Source: Eleginops maclovinus
Lineage: Eukaryota; Chordata; Actinopteri; Perciformes; Eleginopidae
NCBI RefSeq assembly: GCF_036324505.1
Contig: NC_086366.1
Location: forward strand, 14,115,427 to 14,179,426
Reading direction: 5' to 3'
DNA length: 64,000 nucleotides
The notes under the pieces were generated by a model that saw only the letters and a list, made by a program, of their open reading frames with translations, had not been told where the DNA came from and made no database searches. The stretch's first letter is position 1. Each line of letters opens with the position of its first letter. Position numbers and translations under genes: made by a program. This document shows, in pieces, positions 1 to 25,103 of this stretch.

Positions 1-595
1 GCGTGGCCAGCTAGCTGCACCCATGGGTAACGCTTCTTGAAGGACACGACAAAGGGGGACCAGTGGACCATGGTCTTTAGTTTCTGCCAGGACTTATTCT
101 GCAAAAAGGAAAATCAACGTCATCCTCTTGTTACAAAAAGGTGCGGATCGTCACACACAAGTGAAAAATCTGACACTCTGACGAAAAAGTGCAAGGGTTT
201 CTTTTCTGCTTCAACAAAGCACTAGAAACAAGCAAGAGAATGATTGTTCATTAAAGGAAAACACACCCTGTAAAGTGCACATACTGACACACACACAGAC
301 ACACACACAACTTGGTAGACATTGAACAGATCCTCCCCTTTAGCTACCAAGGCCAGTGCAAAACATATGTGACAAAGCCCATTCATGAAACATTTACCAA
401 AGCCACTGTGGTGTCATAAAACAGAGCCTTAAAGTCCGAAACTGTGTGTGTACACAGTTATCTTTGTTGGGAAACACCAGAGCAAGGACAGTGTGGGACG
501 GGGGACTTTGACGTAAGCAATCTGAGGGGAACATACCTTCTATTGATTAGAGCATGTGTGTGGGAAAATCACAACAAATGGACAGCCAGTTTAGG

Positions 596-597
<2 letters not shown>

Positions 598-689
<92 letters not shown>
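598..689 (+). repeat. (TG)n microsatellite
   Basis: Uninterrupted TG dinucleotide array of about 92 bp. Open frames across it (alternating Cys-Val) are artefacts of the repeat. Confidence 0.98.
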
Positions 690-692
<3 letters not shown>

Positions 693-3305
693 ATTACAGT
701 ACACATTTATCTTAGATCATTTAAATGTTGCTGTCTTTTTCTTTATACTAAAAGGAAAATACAGGTTTAACACAGGAACACTGGAATGAGACACAAAAGG
801 GTTCATGTGAGTAATAAAATGCAGGGACAAAAGGCTATAATAATAAAACTAATCTTTTTATAACTAAATAACTTCTTTGAATGGCTGTGCTGCTTCCATT
901 CAGGCCTATCTCTGCCGTGTTTACATGTCAGCCTATCTCTGCTCTCCTCACATGCATTCTTTCCACAGCTGCTCTATTGAAACTCAATAAAACTGTCTCA
1001 GTGCAGCGGAAACTGCAGAGCCTGTATTTACATTGGAAGAAGATAAACAACAGACTTCACTTTAATTTAAAGATGACTGTTTTGTAACTCAGCTATGACT
1101 GATGGAGTCGAACAAGTTGCTCATTTATTGCAGGTGACAGTTGAGTATCTTGTGTTATAAATTTAAACTTAAGTGTGCAAGGATCATTTATCATCCTTCA
1201 TTATGGTCAACAAACTATACTTTTGGCTTAGTCCATAATAAAAATATTTAATACCAATTTCCGCAGCTATAGCCCTTTCACTGCTTAGCTTTGTATGCTC
1301 CTTCTGATGGGAAATGGTGTTCACCATGTTTACGCTTCGTCTCACGGCCGATCACGTCAGGGATTTTTAGATGGACAAAAGAGATAGAGTAATGAGAGTG
1401 AACACGGGACAGTTCTGCGATCCGAGACATTTAATCGCATCAACAGATTAACCCCGACATAACCTCTGTCACAGTCAGGTCAAAGAAGGGCGATGAAACA
1501 ACTGAACACCAAGTCCATTTCAACACAGTAGAAACTTGCTCATCAGGGAAATCATCCCTAATTTATGACCTTCCTGAATCTAATCCAGTAGATTGTCTTT
1601 GATTGGCACCAGCACTATTTCTGGACATGCTTTTGTTTTTAATTTTCTACAATCTTTCTCTGACAAAGGTTGCAAAATTGGGCTAATGAGGACTATCAGG
1701 TACTTTTTCAAATTTTCTTTGTTCTTTATATCTTGGCAGTGAATTTCTCCACCTCAATTTTGAAAATACTTTCTCTCACATCTGCATCACGGCCAGTGTT
1801 ATTTCAGTCTTGTCTTTAGATCTAGTTGTATTAAACTGTAAACATCAACATTACACTCCTAAGAGGCTGAAAATACTCTTCAACAAACAAAAACAATATT
1901 TCCTAGTCTTTCCAGCATGCATCTACTTTTCCATGTTTACACCAGGACAAATGTATTCATACAACGCAGAATAATACCCAGCCAATCCTTATGTCACACA
2001 AAAACAACAAGCAATCCACCTTCAGTCACTACAGTTAAACTGTCGCCAAGGTTTGGCCCCCAAAATGCTGCTGTAAGGGATAATTATGAAGCTGTGTAAA
2101 GTTCACAAGAGACTGAGGACCCAGCTTTTATTTTTTTAATGATGAGTCACTTTAAAGTAACAGGAAGATAATTGACGAGCCATAATAACAGTTTTCACAA
2201 CACAATTATCATGACCAAAATTATACTATAATATTGTATAGAAAAAGTGCATTTTTTAAAATTTATAATAACCAACCTGTCAAATTCCTATTCAAAATGA
2301 TTAATATGCGTTTTGTCCTTTTTGGCAAATGTATTGCATTTATCCGTGGGGGGGGTAAAATAAAATAAGCGTAATGAGATGACACATATTTTGTCTATTG
2401 TGAAACTGCCAAACACGTTTCCTGCCTGCTGGACCATCATACTGTAGTTGATGTAAAATATCAGTTTGAATTACTGTCCAAAAATGATCTCCTCAAATAG
2501 AGTCTGTATTTGGAAAAAAATACAAACACTTCTACAGGTTACCAAACAGTACCCTGGGTTTCTATTTTATATCTTATCTTCACTTGTCCTCATCAGTCAC
2601 AGAAGTGCAAAGTCTGGGGGGGTTGGTTGACAAGAGAGTAAGGTAAAGCAGACACACAAATCTCTAGCATCTCAACTTTCACTTCTTTTATCCTCATGCC
2701 ATCAGGCTCTTTCTCTAATTGCTTCAGGTTGACAGCTTAATGTGTGGCCTCTGCGGGGTCAAATGCATCTGTGTAAATAACTCTGAACCAGCCAGTTTTA
2801 ATGCTTCTAATGGAGGGTGTATGCACAAGAACATCCCCAGAAATTACATTAAAAAAAGCCCGGATTGTTCATTTCAAACTGTATAGCGTTATTGCCGTCT
2901 CATCGAGCCTCCCACACATCAGCTTTTTAAACACTGGGGTCACATTTCACCTCTCACAGTTCATCTTTCACCATCTCTCGCAGCTCCATTATATAACTCT
3001 ACCAATGTATAACACAGAGGGCATTGCAGCTTTCTCTGTTTTATAAGCTTCCCCAAAGTGTTGATGCAGATAAATGTTATTTTTATTTTCTCCCATCCCA
3101 CCCTTGAATTCACTAGAATCATCTTCACACACACATACAGGTTCATATGCCACACCATGGTCATACTGGATTGTGTCTTTACAATGTTCCCTTATTTCAG
3201 CTTTCAAACACGAAAAACTATTGTTTATATAAGCTTCTTTACACACAAGAGTATTGTATGTTTAAATGCTCTAGCTTTTGGTACTGCCGTGTTTTGCAAT
3301 ATAGC

Positions 3306-3307
<2 letters not shown>

Positions 3308-3338
<31 letters not shown>
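3308..3338 (+). repeat. (TA)n microsatellite
   Basis: Pure TA dinucleotide run of about 31 bp flanked by unique AT-rich DNA. Confidence 0.95.
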
Positions 3339-3343
<5 letters not shown>

Positions 3344-3756
3344 GTTGTATAGGTCAAATACTTGGGGATGTCTTGTCCATTGCCCCCGATTATTACTCAC
3401 AATAAGTGGGGTTGAAACCTCGCAGTCTAAAGCATTAGTATTAGCTAGAACACACTCAGTGTATTTGTCAAAGTTCAGGTCTGAGAAATTAACCGGTTGC
3501 TTAAAGTATTACAGCCTGAGGCATGCTGATCCTGCGGGTGGCTTACGGGCTTCTAAACTCAGATAGAGAGGCCGTCTTCTACACAAGACCGACTGCATAC
3601 TGTTTTCAGAACAACCGTCACATACAGCAACACACACACACCTCTCATCATTTGTATAACCTAACCCGTCACCCGCATTTGATCTATCTCATCTCACATG
3701 ATCATGATGTTATAAAATGCACTGTCACAGTCTATGTGTCGTTGTCCATTTCTTAC

Positions 3757-3936
3757 CTGGCAGACAGAGCAGTAGTGGAGGAGGAGGCAGGCGCTGACAC
3801 AAACACACACAGCCCCGGAGACGAAGCGGGAACGCAGCCAGCACAAAATACTCCGCACCATCAGCACAGGGTCTCCACGGGAGAGAGCCACCAGGGCTGA
3901 GTGCCTCCCTGTCAGCCTGAGATCATTCACAATCAT
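3757..3936 (-). CDS. Possible alternative first exon inside itpk intron 1 (membrane-anchor-like, unproven)
   Basis: The minus strand has an ATG at 3936 followed by 60 open codons that end exactly at a consensus donor (CCAG|GTAAGA, intron begins at 3756). From about residue 26 the peptide reads as a basic stretch (WLRSRF at 33-38) and then a Cys/Val/Leu-rich hydrophobic segment (about residues 39-58), as in a signal anchor. The exon ends in phase 0, the same phase as the ITPK exon at 8598-9638, so it could splice to the same downstream kinase exon. I recognise no homologue, and no TATA box or upstream acceptor was convincing. It may be a chance frame or the first exon of another nested gene. 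Confidence 0.2.
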
Positions 3937-5289
3937 CTATAACCTTCTTGATCCAGGACTGCCTGTTAGCTCCAAGCTAATGCTCTGTCATGCTCCTGGT
4001 TGTTTAGCTTCAGTCAGTCTGTAAACCCTTCCTGTGCACTGTGGCTTGGGTCGCCTGGTAAATAATCCTCCTCTGTTATAATCGTATTTCTCACACTAGC
4101 CCCCGTCTGCTTCTCAACAACTTATTTTTGTAATCCCAATTTAAAATGTCTCCTATTGCAACATTGTGCCACCTCTCCCTTCCTCTCTAAACACTTTCTC
4201 AATATATGTTTTTTGCTGTCCAGCATATTCACAAAGCTGCTCTTCTTTTTAACCTTTTGCTTGCTCAAACAAGTCTCTCTGTCCCTGAACCTCCACACAC
4301 AATGAGCTGTCTTCTTCTTGTTACCCTCACACTAACCTTTGTTCTTCTTCTCTCTCTTTCTCATCCCCTAATCCCCACGGGGCCTATCCTGAGCCCCACG
4401 CTGAGCCAATCTCCTGACAGGTTCATGGGGGTAGGGAGAACAGGCCTTCCCATAGCCTCCCAGTGCTCTCCTTTTGTCTGCATGACAGATTCCTCGGCAC
4501 TAAGTAACCTACAGAGGTGTGTGTATGTGTGGTAACCTGTCAGACGACTATCATCGGCTACAGGAGTGACTACATGTGCGTACAGGGAGAGTGTCTTCAG
4601 GTACTGTCAGGGTTCTTCATGCTCTAAACTACTAACAACTTTAAAACCACATCCTTTTCGCTTGTCAAGTATTTCAGTTAAAAGCAGCTCAGCTGTGGTG
4701 GGCCAATGAAGCAGAAGCAGAAGATGGCAGGGCTTTAAAAAGAAACATAATTGGATAAATTCATTGTTAACTACCTTATTGATTGTATTTCTTCTCACTG
4801 AGATTGTCTGTGTTTGTCCTCTTCCTTTTATGCATTTTTTAGCCCTTAAACACTTAATCAGAAAATGAGCTGGTTATATTTACATTTACTGGCATTACTC
4901 CTTTATCTTACTGTTACTTGGTTGAGGAAAAATGTATCTTTTTTTTAATGGAATAAATTACTAAGAATAAACCAAATAACTTGTATTTAAATATACCTTT
5001 AAGTGGCAGCCCTGATGTTTATCTGAATATGATATGCTATTGTGTGATAAGTATTTTCACAACATCAACTTTTACATACATGTAAATATGCTTTCCAGCT
5101 GTGTGAAAATGCATTATCATTTTAAGTTTATCATATGAGTTTTCAAATGGTTTAATTAGATGCATTTCCACTACAAATCAGAAGGAAATACTGTGTTTTA
5201 AAGAGTGTTCCTAAAAGTACATTCTTTTAGGTTAAATAATGTTTACTTAAATGTCATTTGATATGAAGGAATGTTTCTAGTTATTGTGT

Positions 5290-5348
5290 TTTTTTACATT
5301 TGACTGATTTGACTAAAGTTAAGGATCTGAATACTTCCTCCACCACTG
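5290..5348. repeat. Degraded DNA-transposon end
   Basis: The stretch ending AATACTTCCTCCACCACTG closely resembles the 3' terminus of a very common teleost interspersed repeat, whose other end starts CAGTGGTGGAA. No matching left end is visible here, so this is a truncated or diverged copy. The identification rests on remembered sequence. Confidence 0.4.
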
Positions 5349-6439
5349 ACTGTTTATATTGCCAAGATGTAAAAACACAGTAATCTATTAATATAAAACA
5401 GCATGTAGTGTGTTACTTACTTTGTTTGTATCGTGGATGTTATGTATATGTGCTGTGGGAGTGATGTGTGGGTCTTTGTATAATGTGTGCCATGGAAAAC
5501 AAGTCTGTGATTGTGGCGCATGTGAATAAGCATGCATAAATAACTATTATATTCCAGTGTAGGCTACATGTTCTCAGATTCAGTGTATGTCGTTGTTTTT
5601 TTGTTAGCTTACGATTATTTTCCTCCTGTTTTCTATTCCACTATATGTCTCATGGGGCAAAAGAGTAAGGAGAGAGAAAGAGTGTGTCATAATGTTGGAC
5701 ATCAATTATACAATAATATGTGCATTGCTGGCAGACATTTGATGGAATGTGCATCTCATAACATTGAAACGTCAGTGACAGAGTAGATACTGTCTGTGTG
5801 AGAAAGAGAACAAGACAAGGAGAGAAAAAAAAGTACCATATATGGCAATGATGTCGCCTAGCAACCGGCTCTGCCTTCTGCCCAATTTTCCATGACACAC
5901 GCTGACAGGCTGTGAATGCAACATGGCATCGCTGTATGTGTGTGTGCGTCTCTCTGCATGTTTGAGCAAGTATCTGCTCCCTTTAGCGACCGTACCAAAT
6001 GTAACTGGTTTGTCTGGGAGCTGACAGCATGGCCACTGCCTTTAAAAACCTACTAACAACAAGCACACACCCTCCTCTTATTAATTAGCCTACTGTATGA
6101 CGGACTACAAAGCTTTTACACAACTTCGAGAGGACAGAATGTGCCCATTAAAAAACAGCCCTTATCAGAAACCACAGGGCAGCAACGTCACGTTTGTTAC
6201 GACAGCTCAAGTGCAACTCTTAAGATTGCTCATTTCCTGGCTGTCAGTGTAAGAGCTGGGAAACTACTCTGTGTCCACTAATCTGCTGGTTCAAATGATC
6301 ATTACTGTTACAGGAAGGCGATCACTATGTTTGTCACATGACAGTTAAAGACGATTTAACACAAGAGTAGAAGGGCACTCGAAAAGTCCAGGTCTACGCC
6401 AAGGCCAAATTTCCTCTCGCAATGTTAACGTAATTGAAA

Positions 6440-6590
6440 AAAGTATTTCTGTACCCATCCGTGATTCAGATCCACTACAAATATTAATAGGTTCTTTCTT
6501 GGTCTATGCTTCACGCTCCCACCAAGTTTCATATCATTTGGGTCAGTAGTTTTTCCACAATTCAGCTGAAAAACAAACCAAGATAACCAA
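6440..6590 (+). repeat. Non-LTR retrotransposon 3' tail fragment
   Basis: The stretch reads like the conserved tail of fish L2/Rex-type LINEs and their SINEs: a phrase of the form 'caccaagtttcatat...' followed by 'gtcagtagtttttccac' and an A-rich 'aaacaaacca' end. It is highly diverged and has no coding capacity. Class assignment is from memory. Confidence 0.4.
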
Positions 6591-8597
6591 AATGGGTGAT
6601 GAGAGACTAATCCAGGAGAGGCCTCAAGAATGCTATTATTGAGAGTTGGATTATTATGGTTAAGACAGTAGCTGTATTCAAATACACACTTTGTTTTTGG
6701 CTTCTTTAATGTGAAGATTTGCTTCTTTTTCTGAACTTAAATATTGTAAACTGTATCTCTTTGTGTTGTGAACTGCTGTAAGCATCATCAAACAATAACA
6801 AGGCCAAAATCATTGATCAAAATTGATTTATGTTTAATATGTAATAACTAAGCCACAGACATGCAAGGTAAAACAGCTGAGCTTGTTTGTGTTTCTTGTC
6901 AGAATGTTGTTGTTATTGTTGATAAAGTATGCTATATTTATGTTTTGCCTAAATGTTTTTTCCTCTAGCTATAATGGACTACAGTTACGCTTGAACATAT
7001 TAAGTAATGTAGATCAAAGTTCACTATCTCTTTAAAAGTTAGTCTAATATATATTTGAAATCAACAAATGTATGTTGGATGTAATACACAATATGAATCC
7101 CCTTTAATATAAACAGTTAAATGTCTTTAACTGGAGGCCTATTTCTACCTCACACTGTAAATAAAGGCAGCAGCGTTTGTAAGGTAGCAGCAGTACAAAT
7201 ATGTAAAATTGAGGGATAAAACAACTACCATGAAAACAAACTAGAGTCCCAGTTTCCTCTGCATCATGTCTGTCTCACCCTCTGGAAAAAATAAATAAAA
7301 TACCAAGCAAGACAGGACTGTCTACTGTGTAAAAATAACTGCTGCTTGATTATTAAAATATACAAAATGCACAGCTCCTGCCAGGCTTCTTGAGCAGCGC
7401 AATATGAATGGCATGCTGACAGCTGAACATCTTTCAACATTCATGCTTGCTAATGTGGCTTGAACAGAGAACCTGGACATTCAGGATTCACACGCTTGAG
7501 AGAAGACAAGTGGTGACATCCTGTTTTTAAGACACGTCTCATTCCAAGCATTTCTAGTCGACACAGTGCATCAAAGCTTCCTGACTCAGAGGGGAAGCAT
7601 CCCGTGCTTCTACTTGAACACTTTAAACTGCATCTCATGACTGGACAAGAGGAAAACTCAGAGCCTCTTGGGCAGTAAACACACACCTAGATTGCTGTGA
7701 CTGCACTGTGCTGAAGTGGCAGCTGTGATGGGATGACACATTATTAGAATGTGCATACAGACAGTGTTTAAATGACCCTGTATCTGAGCTCCGCAGTGCC
7801 ATGTGATCATGAGCCATGGGAGAGAAGGGACAGGCTGGGGGCGTGAGATAAGAGGCAGTTTCCTCTTCTTTGAGTTAGTTTGTTATAGTTGTGTGTCATT
7901 GGTGGTGTGAGTCCAACCGTGAAGGCTTTGAACAACACATTAGACAAACAAAAAGCTATTTAATATTTGCACTGATGTTTCCTCGGTTATTTAAAAAAAA
8001 TTGATCCACCAATACGACATGAGACACACCTCACATTTTTTACTGAGAACCTTCTGATTGACTGGAGCCTTATTTAAAAATATACACAAAAGCACTTGAA
8101 GCATCAAGTGACTTGTTAAAAGAACATTACTATGACATAGTTAACGCCTCAGCCTGGTGACAGCAGTGATTACATCTGGCAACCTCAGACAGTGAATGTC
8201 ATTGTGCATGTGTATTTGAATACAAGAGCTTTGCAACAGTAAGGAAAAGCATGTATGCCTTCATGCTTGTACATGCTGCAGGTGTCCTGTAAACAATATG
8301 GTATGCGGAGTGTGTCCATACATGTTTACATAACTTCCATTACATTGTTTTTTTAAAACCTTTTTGTGGCTGTAGAGCAATTTTGCACCATGATTTTTGT
8401 TGAGTTGATTCCACATACCTGCCTTTTTTAATTGCGTAATATATGCATACAATTTTTCTTTGGTAGCCAAAGCAGAAAGACCTGTTCATGATTGCATGTA
8501 GAAGGCTATATCTGACAGGGAATTATCATACTTATCCTATGGTTTTTGTTTTGCAAAACATTGAGAAGTAAGCATAGACTGTATGGAAGTAACTCAC

Positions 8598-9638
8598 CCC
8601 TGTCCCGTCGTCCGGGCTGCACATGGAACGAGCCGGAGACAGGCTGGACTCGATGTCGCTCCCGGTGAAGTCGTCTTCGGACTCCTCGAAGGACGAGGCG
8701 GAGGACAGGCCGATGGAGGAGGAGTTGGACAGCTTCCTCGGTGAGCGCATCAGGGCAGGGGACCCTCCGCAGCCGCTGTCCGAGCAGGGGGACTCGTCAT
8801 CCGGCTGAGGCTCAAGACACGAGCCGGAGGTCAGCAGGGTCGGTGTCTCCGCAGGGCGGGTCGGGCTGGTGTCTCTGGTGATGATGAGTTTCGGTATAGT
8901 TCCTTGGAAACCTCCTAGGGAAATCTGAAAGGCCTTGTCAGCGTCCTTCAAGCTCTCACTTTCCCCGGTGGTATCGGGCCGACCTGACACGTTTCTGCAG
9001 TCACTTTTTGTCATTTTAGCCTCAACGTGGTCCGGGTCAGAGGTAAGCAGCGGGGCTGAACTCACACTAGCCCCCGTTAATTCCCGAGCCTCACACACAA
9101 TACCACCCAGGTTGTTTCCCCACAGTGGCTGGTCTTCCATGGCCCTCGTCGGGGCATCCGAGGCATTGTACTCTCGCTCGGATTTCGGATCTTCGATTTC
9201 ACCGGTCCGCGTTTCCAAAACTGACGCATCGGATGATCCGTCCTCTCGGTTCACGGCGTGTTGGATAGCCTCCACATGACCATCCAAGCCGCGCGGAGCC
9301 TCAAAGCAACCCGGGGAGGCTCGGTGTTCCCCAGCCGCTGACACAACCTCGTCCCTCGGCAACTTTCCTACTCTGTGATCGCCGCGCGTTGCTTGATCTC
9401 CAGCTGTGTTTCCGCAAGCTAAATCCGGGTCAGTTTGGCTGGAGTCTCGCTTTCTCCTTCCCAGACACGATAACACATTATTTTTCATCGGGTTTCTGTT
9501 CGGCTGTTCCCCCCGTCGCTTCTCTCCACTCCTAAATCTGCAGATACGAAGGCGCTGGGCTGTCTCGCCTGCTTTCCACTTCGCTCTGCCTGGGCTGGCG
9601 CTACTGCTGTGAGAGAGATCCGAGCGAGTTTGTCCCAT
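8598..9638 (-). CDS. itpkc: Inositol-trisphosphate 3-kinase (ITPKC-like), N-terminal exon, partial gene
   Basis: The exon encodes 347 residues from the ATG at 9638 to a donor at 8598/8597 (GGG|GTGAGT, phase 0). ITPKs phosphorylate Ins(1,4,5)P3 to Ins(1,3,4,5)P4 with a C-terminal kinase domain; the long N-terminal part is a disordered localisation region. This exon is such a region: Ser/Asp/Glu-rich, low complexity, with no kinase motifs. The family mark is at its end: IPKLIITRDTSP, then SDSGCGGSP, then a Ser-rich run followed by SSASSFEESEDDF. Human ITPKC has PRLIITPETPE and SSASSFDESEDD at the equivalent place, closer than ITPKA or ITPKB. All kinase exons lie beyond base 1. A GC-rich composition typical of a CpG-rich first exon sets it apart from its surroundings. 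The ATG is preceded by ...GCATGCAG|G, so a further 5' leader exon is possible. Confidence 0.78.
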
Positions 9639-11143
9639 CCTGCATGCCGTAGTAGTAACCGTGACCCAGACACACCTTCAGTGGTTTAATTCGAAAATTG
9701 TTGAGTGACTCCCTCAATGTACAGTAAGCCATTAGTCACACAAATCAATGGACATCCTAAATTGCTCCATCTTTTTTATCTGCGAGAACAAACAGAAAGA
9801 TGACAAATGATTTAGTGCACACAGTAACTGCATGAACAATACAAAACAATAAAATCCCATTTCCTTTAAGTCTAATAATCAGACTGGTTATGTAATCATT
9901 AACAGCACATATAAAAGCACCTGCATATGTTTGAGGGCCACTGGCTGGTGTTAATCACCGTTTCTGGCAATTGATCTATGATTAATCACTTCTGGGATTC
10001 AGGAGTAGGCTGCACTACAAAGAAAGTGACAGGGGGGTTAGTCAGATGATATGCACTGAAACAATATTGACAGTGGGAGTTATTTAAATATGACAGAACA
10101 ACAGTTGAGTGCAAAGAAATGTAAGGTTTCAGGGAGTTTCATGCTCAGTTTCACCAGTACTAAGAGAGTAATACTGCCCTCCTGTGCCTGGACACTAAAC
10201 TCTTGATTAATGAACATGTTTTATTGCTTAAGCATTTTCATTTAGACCATAATGGCTATATGTAAAGGATGGGTTTGCTTTAAAAAATGTAGCACTGTAA
10301 TCTTAGTATTATTTTTCATAGATGCATATGTCACTTGTTGGTTAATCATTAGGTGAAGAAGATGACAGGAAATATTTCATGTCTTCCAGAATCCAAAGTT
10401 AACTTCAAGTTGTTTATTTTATCAGACCCACAGACTAAAACCACTATATATTCAATATACAGAGATAATTTAAAAAGAAAAGAAAATGATTATAATTGAA
10501 AAACTTGAAAATGTTGGATAATTTTGCCTTAAAAAATACTTCATTATTAACACATGGTGATATGTCCAAACACAGCAAATACAAATTGTATGTTAGCTTC
10601 AGTACCTTTGTTTGGCCTGAATTGATCATGAAATATAGTTGGTAAAATTGAAAACATTAACGTGAATAATACACTCCACTATGCATCACCAATTCCCGCT
10701 TACTGATAGCCCCCCTTTTAGATTTCTTGAAAGACACATCTAATAATTTCCTAAAACAGGGCAGGATCCTGGAAATATTTAAATAGCATTACATAAGATG
10801 CAGTGAGAAGCTGAGAGAGATTTTCTGTAATTTACTGTGACAACACTGCAGTTACCCTGATGTAAGGAAGGAATGCTGCCAGAGAGGAAACAAGACAGGA
10901 AGGATCACAATGGAAAGAACAGCTCATGGTGAACACCACATGCAAAAGCACACATTCAAGTTCATTCGAGGACATACTTTTGTAATCATAATCATAAATA
11001 ATCATACATGATGATGACTCACACCGTGGGGAATGACTGACATGCTTGAACCAAGGTAGCATGGAACAGATTATTTTTAACACAAGATTACGCAAACATT
11101 CACCCATCCACATACTGTGACTCATACTTGTCACTCCTTGGCA
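9639..11143. other. Upstream region of itpk, no gene seen
   Basis: AT-rich DNA between the ITPK exon and the duplicated segment. No exon is supported on either strand. Frames at 10444-10629 and 10832-11134 (minus) are AT-rich, show no family similarity and no matched splice sites. Confidence 0.5.
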
Positions 11144-12002
11144 AACATTTTATAAAACACTATAATGTGTCTATGATTAAAAGAGAGTTAAATCCACTCA
11201 CCACTCAAACAGTATCAACATACACTCAGTGGCCTTTAGTTACACATATTTAATCTAATGCAATGCAATGCAATGAAACCACTTCTCCATAAATTCTCCC
11301 TAACAAGATTATAAGGCTCAGTTTTGATGAAATTGTGGCGAATGTGTCACTAAACACTATGAGCCTTGTGAAGTTCAGTGCAACAACAACATGAACTAGT
11401 CTGCCCGATTACATAAAGATTAAATAAATAAGACTATGACTTAGATACTTAACATATTTGAATTGCCACATCTATGACAAATACTGAACAGAATCATCAA
11501 AGTAACCCTTATTAAAGAACAGTTGTATTGAATTGTACTATAGTGTACAAGTCTTAATAGAGTGGTAGTAGTTAAAATAATCTACTCATCCGGCATCTAG
11601 TTGTGTATCTCAATGACACCCTTTATGGCAACGTTGTAAAACATGCTTTTGTTCTAAGATTATATATTCTTAAAGGAAACAACAGACACTTGCATTTAAT
11701 GTTTTGATGAGGAAGACAAATAATAATAAGAGAAGTATGTTTTAAATGTAATACATGACAAATTGAGGACAGAAACGGAATTTAGAAATATTTATTTTGA
11801 GTGTATTTTGAGTAAACGTATAGACGTGGCAATACAGATAACAGTACAATACATTATACATGACTTCCTCAAGCTGACCTCAAAATATTTTTGAACAAAC
11901 TTTGTTTATGTAAAATTTAAAAACAATTACAAGTGACTTTGGAGACCGTTAAACTCCTCCATCTCACATAGAATACTATTTATATAATCAGCCAAAACTT
12001 AC

Positions 12003-12076
12003 CAGACTGATCCTGACTTTCTTCCCTGTAGTGAAGCAGCTGTTGTTAAAGGGTTGAGGGATGTGGAGCTTTATAA
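12003..12076 (-). promoter_or_regulatory. TATA promoter and leader exon, copy A (upstream of itpk)
   Basis: On the minus strand a TATA box (TTATAAAG, 12069-12076) is followed about 30 bases on by a probable start site and a short non-coding exon. That exon ends in a strong donor (AGTCTG|GTAAGT, exon edge at 12003). It is identical to the block ahead of neu3 at 30333-30406. Here it points at the ITPK ATG 2.4 kb away, so it could supply an alternative leader exon; that is inference only. Confidence 0.45.
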
Positions 12077-12114
12077 CGCGTATGCAGTGTGTCAAGGGGA
12101 TGTGAAGTGTGGTT

Positions 12115-24181
<12,067 letters not shown>

Positions 24182-25095
24182 GAAAAACGTTATCCACTGA
24201 TTAGACTGGACTTTAACGCGACCACCGTCCCTTGTATTTACACACATCAACTGTGACTCAACAATAAGTCCTAAATTTGTGGAGCCACGAAAAAACTGAC
24301 ACTTTACTTTTGTTTTGTAGCTGTTGTTCCTCCCTGATGTTTGACCCACTGCAGAACACATATTTATTACCTTGATTTTAGAAACATTTCACCTTGTTGG
24401 TATAGAAAACTCAGTGATTTGACATATAATGGCTTTTGTACTATGTACAGAATGGTCTTTATGAAATGTCTGAAACAAAGATATATATATCCCTCTTTTT
24501 AAATTGTAGTTTTTCTTTTGTGCGCCTCATTTGTCTCAACAACTACTTTCAAATGCCTAGTTGCTCTTGGACAGCAGTATGCTCCTGGCAACTTGTAGGT
24601 CTTTCACAGGAGAAAATTGATTAGATAAAAAAAATAAAGAACAGCTGTTTGGGTCAATTAAGACTCACTTGTCAATAAAACCATTTTTTAATGCTAAATG
24701 ACCTATTTCCCCAAAAGTTATGAGAACATCTCTGGTAAGCACAATATTTGAAGTGGTGCTTTTGCCTGATTCTTTGTGGAGAAACTCAAAAAAAGTGTAG
24801 TTAAGTGAAAAGAAACGTGATTCCAAATCAAAGCTAGTTCCTCCTCACCTGTTCAAACAGCTCTGTTTCCTCCACTGTCTCTGGGACGCTGTTGGGATGA
24901 ACCGTCGTGATCGCGTAGTCAGCTTCAGGTCTGACTGTCACACTGGGGCTCCCAGTCACCCCACATAACACAGCCAGAACCACAATGATCCTCAGACTCA
25001 TTTTAGTAAGCTGTAATACACAGGCCAGAGAAAAGGAGAAAAACACTTCTGTTAAGGAGCCCAGGAAAGATAATGAGCCTCCTGTCAGTGTGGAG

Positions 25096-25103
25096 TTATA
25101 TAA
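25096..25103 (-). promoter_or_regulatory. TATA box of rarres1/lxn
   Basis: The minus strand reads GTTATATAACTCC about 95 bp upstream of the ATG at 25001. This is a sensible distance for a short 5' UTR running directly into exon 1, so no separate leader exon is required. Confidence 0.5.

Larger units (their letters stand above)
1..3756. other. AT-rich non-coding DNA, probably itpk intron 1
   Basis: No coding exon with convincing splice sites or family similarity is seen on either strand. Short open frames are present, but they are AT-rich chance frames or run through microsatellites. Because the ITPK N-terminal exon at 8598-9638 is on the minus strand and its kinase exons are absent from the window, this stretch is inferred to be part of that gene's long first intron. 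It contains the (TG)n array at 598-689 and the (TA)n array at 3308-3338, listed separately. Confidence 0.55.
3937..8597. other. Non-coding DNA with repeat remnants (itpk intron 1)
   Basis: No supported exon. Two degraded mobile-element traces are recognisable and listed separately: a terminal repeat of the 'CCACCACTG' type ending at 5348 and a non-LTR 3' tail at about 6440-6590. Longer frames such as the plus-strand one at 4206-4535 have no splice signals or recognisable similarity and are not called. Confidence 0.5.

Noticed and set aside
598..789. Cys-Val or His-Thr repeat proteins across (TG)n arrays here and at 12046-12312, 30376-30650, 46094-46575, 50458-50705
   Set aside because: These frames are produced by the dinucleotide repeats and have no independent coding evidence.
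4206..4535. 109-codon plus-strand frame with a hydrophobic start
   Set aside because: No homologue is recognised and no splice sites match its ends. The hydrophobic part is encoded by a CT-rich stretch.
8935..9279. Plus-strand frames opposite the ITPK exon (8623-8808, 8935-9279, 9406-9612)
   Set aside because: They are antisense shadows of a GC-rich coding exon whose minus-strand reading matches the ITPK family.
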